A stretch of 10,092 nt of DNA from the NCBI GenBank assembly GCA_023807065.1, contig JAJJLU010004711.1, forward strand, positions 1-10,092, written 5' to 3'. This DNA is from Isotricha intestinalis. Lineage: Eukaryota; Ciliophora; Litostomatea; Vestibuliferida; Isotrichidae. The position numbers and the translations under genes were made by a program. The notes below the pieces were generated by a model. The model had not been told where the DNA came from. It saw nothing but the letters and a program-made list of their open reading frames with translations, and searched no databases. Below, in pieces: positions 7,701 through 10,092 of the stretch; the first letter of the stretch is position 1; every line of letters starts with the position of its first letter.

Positions 7701-10092
7701 CATTGTAATATTGAATTTTCTCTATTTATTATAGGAACAAATAAATTTTTTGCTTTGTCATTATCAATTATATTAAAATTCAAATTATTTAATATTTCAA
7801 TATTTTTAACCTCTGGAATTTCAAATGAATTTGAAAATATTTTTCCATCTTTTTTATATTTTAATTGGGAAATATATGGTAAAATATTATTTGAATAATC
7901 TTTTGATAAAAGATCTATTTCACTTTGTATATTTTTTATTTTTGAAGTAATTTCAACAATAATATTAGATAAATTATTAAGATATCCTTTTATGTTTTGA
8001 ATTTCAGTATCTTTTATAAATAAATCTTTTTTATATCTAAAAGTTTCAAAAATTTTTAATACATCTATATCAATATTTTCAATGTTCCCTTTTTCAAAAC
8101 TTTTTAATGAAATTATAGGCTCAAGACAAATATGAAAATTATTTATTCTTTCAAAGAAAGTATTTTCGTTTTTTTTGAATTCTACTTTTGGAGGGTCAAT
8201 ATTTTCTTTTTTTCGAATAGTTTTCCTGAAAAATTCCTTAACCATATTAAGGTCCTTTAAAGAATATTTTGAAAATTTTTTTGCATTAATTTGGAAAAAA
8301 TCATCAAATTTAACTTCTTCATTTGGTTCTTCTGAATTATTTTTTGTTGAATTTACTATTTTTTCAATTTGAAATTTATTTTTTACTTCATTATTTAAAT
8401 CACAAAATAAAAATAATTCTCCACCCAATTGTCTTATTTTAATATCTTCATTTTCAAATTTTACAGATATTTTATCAAAATTATTCATTTGAAAAGTGAT
8501 TTCATATAAAGTAAATTCTTCTTTTACTGTATTAATTAATTCATTATATTTTTTAATTTTAGAACAATATTCTTTAAATTTTTCTTTTTTATGTTTCGGA
8601 ATTATTATATTATCTTTTTCAAAAGATTCAAGTATATCATTATATGATGAAATTAATTTTTGAAGTTCTTCACTTTTTTCATTTATATTTTTATCATATT
8701 CTTCATCTATTTCATCTTGTTTATCTTTTTTTAATTGTAAATTTGCATTTTCAATTTCATTTTTAATATTTTCTTTTTGATTATTAATTTCATTAATTAA
8801 ATTTTGACTTTGAGAAATAACATTCGAACAATTTTCTCCAAATGTCACAAATTTTTTAATTATAATTTCTTTTACATAATTATAAAGATATGAATCTGGA
8901 TTACTCATGAATGACTTTAAATTATCATTTAATTGTTCATGTTCTTGATATTCACTTATTAATTCCATTTCAAAAATCTCTTTAAAAAATTCTAAGACTT
9001 TATCTAAAAGTAATTTTTTTATAGGATCAAAACAATAATTTTTTATTTCATTTGATAAATTATTCACAAAATCATAATATAAACGATGAATTGGAGATAA
9101 AAATTCTGAAGGTACTTTTTCAATAAGTAAATTTATCCATGTTGTACTAATGTTTTTATTGTCTTTTGAAATTTGTTCTATTTTGCTTTGCATAAATTTT
9201 GATATTTCATCAGAAAGGGGATTATTATTATTTTCAAAAAAAATATAATTAATTGATGACATATTTCTTAAATAAAACACCCACATTCTTAAATATGGTT
9301 GAATTGATGATAAAGCTTTATTTTCATCAAAAAATTCTTCAAAATCCTTTTCATCATAATTTTGAAAAAATTCATTTAAAACATTTATATTTTTTATATA
9401 AAAATAAAAAGCTTGTGGTGATAATTCATTTTTATGGAGCTTTAAACAAGTTTGAAGACTAATTTTTTTATTTATTACATCTTTAAATATTTGTAAATCA
9501 TCAAAATTCAATTTATATGATTCAGATTCTTTTTGAAGTGATAATAAGAAGTCATCAAATTGACTTGCAATTTTATAACCAATTAATATACTATTAATAT
9601 TTTCATTTAAAATAGGATTTTTTAATTGTTTTTCGTATTCTTTGATTAATTCATCGTGTTCCTTAATAAATTTTAAATCGTTATGCATACAATTTTCATA
9701 AATTTCTCTTCCTAAAATATCAATATATTTTGTCATATTCATATATTCTTTTTCTTCTAATTTTATCATAAATTCTTTAGATATACTACTTCTATTTTTG
9801 TTTTTAAAAATAGGTCCCATCTCATATAATTCATTTTCTTTATATTGGATAAAACAATAAATAATATCCTTAATTTCAAATTTAGGAATTATTATTTTAT
9901 CATTATCATTTTGTCTTTTCGCTACTTCAAAGGTAAAATAAAATTCTTCATTTGAAAGTTTATTTCTTTTTATCTTATTGTTAAACATTTGACAAATTTT
10001 AGATAAATCTTTTAAATTAATTCCATGATTATATAATCTAATTAATAATAATGCTCTTAACATTCTAAAACATTTATATAAATGATCTTTGG
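1781..10092 (-). CDS. Giant protein with two vWA-like domains and a C-terminal amidotransferase-like (ThuA/GATase1-type) domain; 5' end outside the window
   Basis: The frame runs from the right edge of the window to TAA at 1781-1783. An ATG lies at 10061-10063, but the frame stays open for nine more codons to the edge (ending KDHLYKCFR before that Met), so the true start is probably further right. From that Met there are 2,760 residues. In order, they show: a helical region; a coiled coil at about 417-490; more helix at about 675-740; a beta-rich region at about 770-1145, ending in PPP at 1146-1148; helical segments at about 1490-1585; an acidic stretch at 1679-1720; vWA-1 with D1862-V-S-R-T, T1933 and LTNG at 1959-1962; CxxC...CxH at 2059-2092; vWA-2 with D2226-N-S-Q-S, T2302 and LTDG at 2329-2332; and an amidotransferase-like fold at about 2475-2745. 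No signal peptide or membrane helix is visible. vWA domains typically bind proteins through a metal ion at the MIDAS, so a cytosolic scaffold or binding machine is inferred. The vWA-2 call is firm; the overall function is unknown. Confidence 0.9.
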   Translation of the reverse strand, partial: KDHLYKCFRMLRALLLIRLYNHGINLKDLSKICQMFNNKIKRNKLSNEEFYFTFEVAKRQNDNDKIIIPKFEIKDIIYCFIQYKENELYEMGPIFKNKNRSSISKEFMIKLEEKEYMNMTKYIDILGREIYENCMHNDLKFIKEHDELIKEYEKQLKNPILNENINSILIGYKIASQFDDFLLSLQKESESYKLNFDDLQIFKDVINKKISLQTCLKLHKNELSPQAFYFYIKNINVLNEFFQNYDEKDFEEFFDENKALSSIQPYLRMWVFYLRNMSSINYIFFENNNNPLSDEISKFMQSKIEQISKDNKNISTTWINLLIEKVPSEFLSPIHRLYYDFVNNLSNEIKNYCFDPIKKLLLDKVLEFFKEIFEMELISEYQEHEQLNDNLKSFMSNPDSYLYNYVKEIIIKKFVTFGENCSNVISQSQNLINEINNQKENIKNEIENANLQLKKDKQDEIDEEYDKNINEKSEELQKLISSYNDILESFEKDNIIIPKHKKEKFKEYCSKIKKYNELINTVKEEFTLYEITFQMNNFDKISVKFENEDIKIRQLGGELFLFCDLNNEVKNKFQIEKIVNSTKNNSEEPNEEVKFDDFFQINAKKFSKYSLKDLNMVKEFFRKTIRKKENIDPPKVEFKKNENTFFERINNFHICLEPIISLKSFEKGNIENIDIDVLKIFETFRYKKDLFIKDTEIQNIKGYLNNLSNIIVEITSKIKNIQSEIDLLSKDYSNNILPYISQLKYKKDGKIFSNSFEIPEVKNIEILNNLNFNIIDNDKAKNLFVPIINRENSILQCCFKSLNFQFGPFCPTFYKDPIKITLRSRLNEKIYAKITSKEFEEEKGELIENKGLIPGDLKNLYVDNEINEGKNIDFLITIPSLFTDDDGNEKKFQFLGKLILSTEKEFPLNSPNTLELDINIIVKTLSISLLFSNDKYEMEYKNNRFYLKTNELFSNEELTFKFENFRINKDIIFKAKCKSLDGNSSNKKPLFDLDNRNVIKITVPEVDNPCRLKCLFEFYFNKNDKIQIIFDVLLKPIMFSLEIYDFKQKEFGNQIYIYLLNFHLELNDFEIPIHLRVIFPYINGIINAKLSKNFENNLLIKDFDENIILENEKKIIKLKLHIPSKYNIQNNPNLNDITLTIGNMSKTVSFIIQSPPPLKELKDFINFNYYEYIREKEVFSLIKKQEQIGEDRIIVGPLYYRCPEEYYFIVDYTDEKIKHINIKNKKNSYFSLLRNYIIETPNIYEPTTGILFWKKEYFPVYGITANEWFPLINRYEEELFKNEQLIEQNNETDKTKIEQFIKTLKDNIDKKNKVYSFGQLALQIFENQIPKWKNVMFNEQPDDIKDIYLKYDIDKKLFHKTNIPLYNFVLRLYTSMNNRFKYIKNNRNIIFIIKINQKKIEKKERDLCYQYYSISNQNSNKISKNEKFEKIKVNILKIKELIKSDSIELLNNNEISKKFLYIGNKSIKQNLEVKPNYIETNEISNENEGFQSINIDLEQIDLPKFDKSINELYNSYWKFITNIGLLPAFIGNSIIKRDSKEENLKIALKCFNDSYNIYKSLPNGKDCSIISPLTNEFKKLFEEMIIKLRSIGIESINIENIYNNNQINYNVKGFIKYPEIEIYSIKNEKWISEDIGNHMILKHGNNKVDWSNIDGVKSDITEINFELYEKKDIEEFKEFNQIYINKNEQLSQEIEFDKNEEENENIEYTEEIISMDESEEIDLKKIEDEINLNNIKMNDKEKDDIAYIKNSKGGKIQYRISAEKFREQDKNYNEYDTIKICYSKMQNIKLDSKLKFIERYEKKRSELKGTIPNKNNLYPSSMKSLENDKIPVNQIIEDSKFIAAKLYSIAQIVNLKQEIPFHNTEANILIDVSRTIGDNDKLFNMLLLCGISLGFNSLKIPYAITLIGDGEFNVIIKQVSELYNPIILQKVLDCIFIRRCNTELASSLKIAQNNIINKNDIHNLFVILTNGIDEEIRLIEQFKNDIICIKNYSFAFVFNKPSCLFEDINSEKEQISNQLSLFWKDFGTCSNNISYVEVTRKKLSDELITEVAKTIIQSLVTSDKETNCDKCEKAIFNIDDINLQEIYSNDFLLQIKTFCQHPFKGNAEPYAQKIKLPQNLKVQPKSEGNESKFYSQNIGQIVKIKNDKLNEKTKKEIQSIIKKEYKLKKEKINLSNMETIFKPNLPTQPRLTNEGTHIEITELIKYFLNPVPDPMIYMEILDGLIKNYGVSVIIDNSQSCFSKISLNHSFETIRILLSSLSAIDLPCFDLIITSEKNPIVLCSEKTTIEALSENSNIWPSLFSLLFNKGKTDLASAIKVVYNINKSRKIDRTNYLFVLTDGLYSKSERQRILDNVNFCSNKNILVFGIGLGIYPNGIECLFPNIIYSQDPEKLISGITKCFNDSAKGNQKFSGYGFDVPKIDFTQIDNFKNNPIFKDLKEELENIKISFEGFPFTKIEKSKEELGDNNINNDGMYERNLLKGQKILFSLLYTEGDFITLGRIYKGKEGEECIQSSIDYYGISIDVATNYQETINKLTLDVNGKCDYYACWVLTSNRVLDSSLHDKFINVLIQFWKNGGALILTSDNEPYLIEVNAFLEKAEFPIDDGKNFKKVNWRVNGNHYGTKILEGDDSGLLNKNQTFNRKINDMLKYERGKISHNIYQIYEGITISYAVPNINSREPLTDPISLDPFVPFSKDSDGGINSLFYCGTNCGEGDIVIDCGFTKFFLDMKKDGTPRYIQNIACWVANPEKRYAENIQPKDFRPNAVKI
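1829..2641 (-). other. C-terminal amidotransferase-like domain, apparently non-catalytic
   Basis: Residues about 2475-2745 open with strand KILFSLLYTEGDF, continue with YYACWVLTSN, and reach WKNGGALILTSDNEPYL with G2568-G2569. This is the alternating strand/helix pattern, with a glycine turn before a central strand, seen in ThuA-like and class I glutamine-amidotransferase folds. No Cys stands at the usual nucleophile elbow, where SDNEP is found. The domain ends with YEGITI and then GEGDIVIDCGFTKFF (2704-2718) and IACWVANPEKR. The fold is inferred by pattern. A structural or binding role is more likely than glutamine hydrolysis. Confidence 0.45.
2882..3403 (-). other. Second vWA domain, complete MIDAS
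   Basis: Residues about 2221-2394 carry every expected MIDAS position. DNSQS begins at D2226 after the hydrophobic strand VSVII. T2302 lies in KGKTDLASAI. LTDG lies at 2329-2332 after YLFV, giving D2331. A further strand, ILVFGIGLG, follows, as in typical vWA folds. This is the clearest domain in the window and implies divalent-metal-dependent ligand binding. Confidence 0.85.
3788..3889 (-). other. Possible zinc-binding Cys/His cluster between the two vWA domains
   Basis: Two CxxC cysteines (C2059, C2062 in NCDKCEKA) are followed 27 residues later by C2090-Q-H2092 (TFCQHPF). Cys is otherwise sparse in this part of the protein, and the spacing CxxC-x27-CxH would suit a small zinc finger or zinc-stabilised loop. 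No known finger family is matched. Confidence 0.35.
3944..4495 (-). other. First vWA-like domain, degraded MIDAS
   Basis: Residues about 1857-2040 follow the vWA plan. Strand 1 (NILIDVSRT) carries D1862, S1864 and T1866. T1933 sits in CNTELASS, as the MIDAS Thr does. Strand 4 (LFVILTNG) sits where LTDG is normal. The Asp of that last motif is Asn (N1961), and the second Ser of DxSxS is Thr, so metal binding may be weakened or altered. The fold call is reasonable; whether it binds metal is open. Confidence 0.7.
4904..5029 (-). other. Acidic linker just before the vWA pair
   Basis: Residues 1679-1720 are dominated by Glu and Asp; 18 of the 37 residues from 1684 to 1720 are acidic. A hydrophilic stretch follows before vWA-1. 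It is probably disordered and could be a docking surface or spacer. An acidic segment ahead of a MIDAS domain is also known in the ribosome-assembly ATPase midasin, but no homology is claimed from composition. Confidence 0.55.
6629..7756 (-). other. Beta-rich, probably immunoglobulin-like sandwich region of the giant protein
   Basis: Residues about 770-1145 alternate short hydrophobic strands with charged loops (for example IKITLRSRL, NIDFLITIPSLF, IKITVPEV, IKLKLHIPS, KTVSFIIQS). They close with a Pro triplet at 1146-1148. This contrasts with the helical, Lys/Glu-rich parts on either side. Two to four consecutive beta-sandwich modules would fit the length. No named family is recognised; the call rests on the strand pattern only. 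Confidence 0.35.

Noticed and set aside
8175..8372. A 65-codon frame on the plus strand opposite the giant gene
   Set aside because: It is antisense to a strong coding region, with a Phe/Ser-rich translation that mirrors the Lys/Glu-rich sense codons. There is no independent support.
9253..9462. A 69-codon frame on the plus strand opposite the giant gene
   Set aside because: It is antisense to the continuous giant frame and has no domain or separate signal.
1781..10092. Ciliate code with TAA/TAG as Gln
   Set aside because: No TAA or TAG occurs in about 2,770 codons of the giant gene and Gln is written CAA/CAG, so these codons behave as stops.
1781..10092. Identification of the giant gene as midasin or RNF213
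   Set aside because: Midasin has a single C-terminal MIDAS domain after AAA+ modules, and RNF213 has a RING. Here there are two vWA domains and an amidotransferase-like tail, and no AAA+ or RING motif is visible.
1..10092. A large DNA virus origin, suggested by AT richness and giant intronless genes
   Set aside because: A spacer of about 1.4 kb with relic-like coding patches is unlike compact viral genomes, and no viral hallmark gene is seen.

Overview
This 10.1 kb window looks like nuclear DNA from a very AT-rich, intron-poor microbial eukaryote. The spacer is close to pure A/T with long homopolymer runs. The proteins are dominated by Lys, Asn, Ile, Glu and Phe. No Shine-Dalgarno spacing or operon structure is visible. 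One reading frame of more than 8.3 kb runs without an intron or an in-frame stop. Gln is written CAA/CAG and Trp TGG, and TAA ends both genes, so the standard code applies and the TAA/TAG=Gln code of many ciliates does not. Parabasalids, Entamoeba-like amoebae or anaeramoebids would fit, but the sequence alone does not decide between them.

Layout: two protein genes converge tail to tail, and both run off the window. At the left (1-393, + strand) is the last 130 codons of a charged, probably disordered protein of unknown function. A gene-poor spacer of about 1.39 kb follows (394-1780). It holds AT low-complexity tracts, candidate poly(A) signals for both genes, a short imperfect direct repeat, and patches on both strands that resemble decayed coding sequence. 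The best of these is an 80-codon start-less open frame on the minus strand at 1137-1376. The rest of the window (1781-10092, - strand) is one giant gene. Its frame is still open at the right edge, so its true start lies outside.

The giant protein (at least 2,769 residues) is the main object of interest. Residues are numbered here from the first Met in the window, at 10063. The order is: a helical N-terminal part with a coiled coil (about 417-490); a second helical/coiled section (about 675-740); a long beta-rich, sandwich-like region (about 770-1145); mixed helical regions; a strongly acidic linker (1679-1720); a first von Willebrand A (vWA)-like domain with a degraded metal site (about 1857-2040); a possible Cys/His zinc cluster (2059-2092); a second vWA domain with an apparently complete MIDAS (about 2221-2394); and a C-terminal domain resembling the class I glutamine amidotransferase/ThuA-like fold without a visible catalytic Cys (about 2475-2745). 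No signal peptide or clear membrane segment is seen in the visible part, so a cytosolic scaffold or metal-dependent protein-binding machine is the most natural reading. That role is inference. The two genes show no functional link beyond adjacency.
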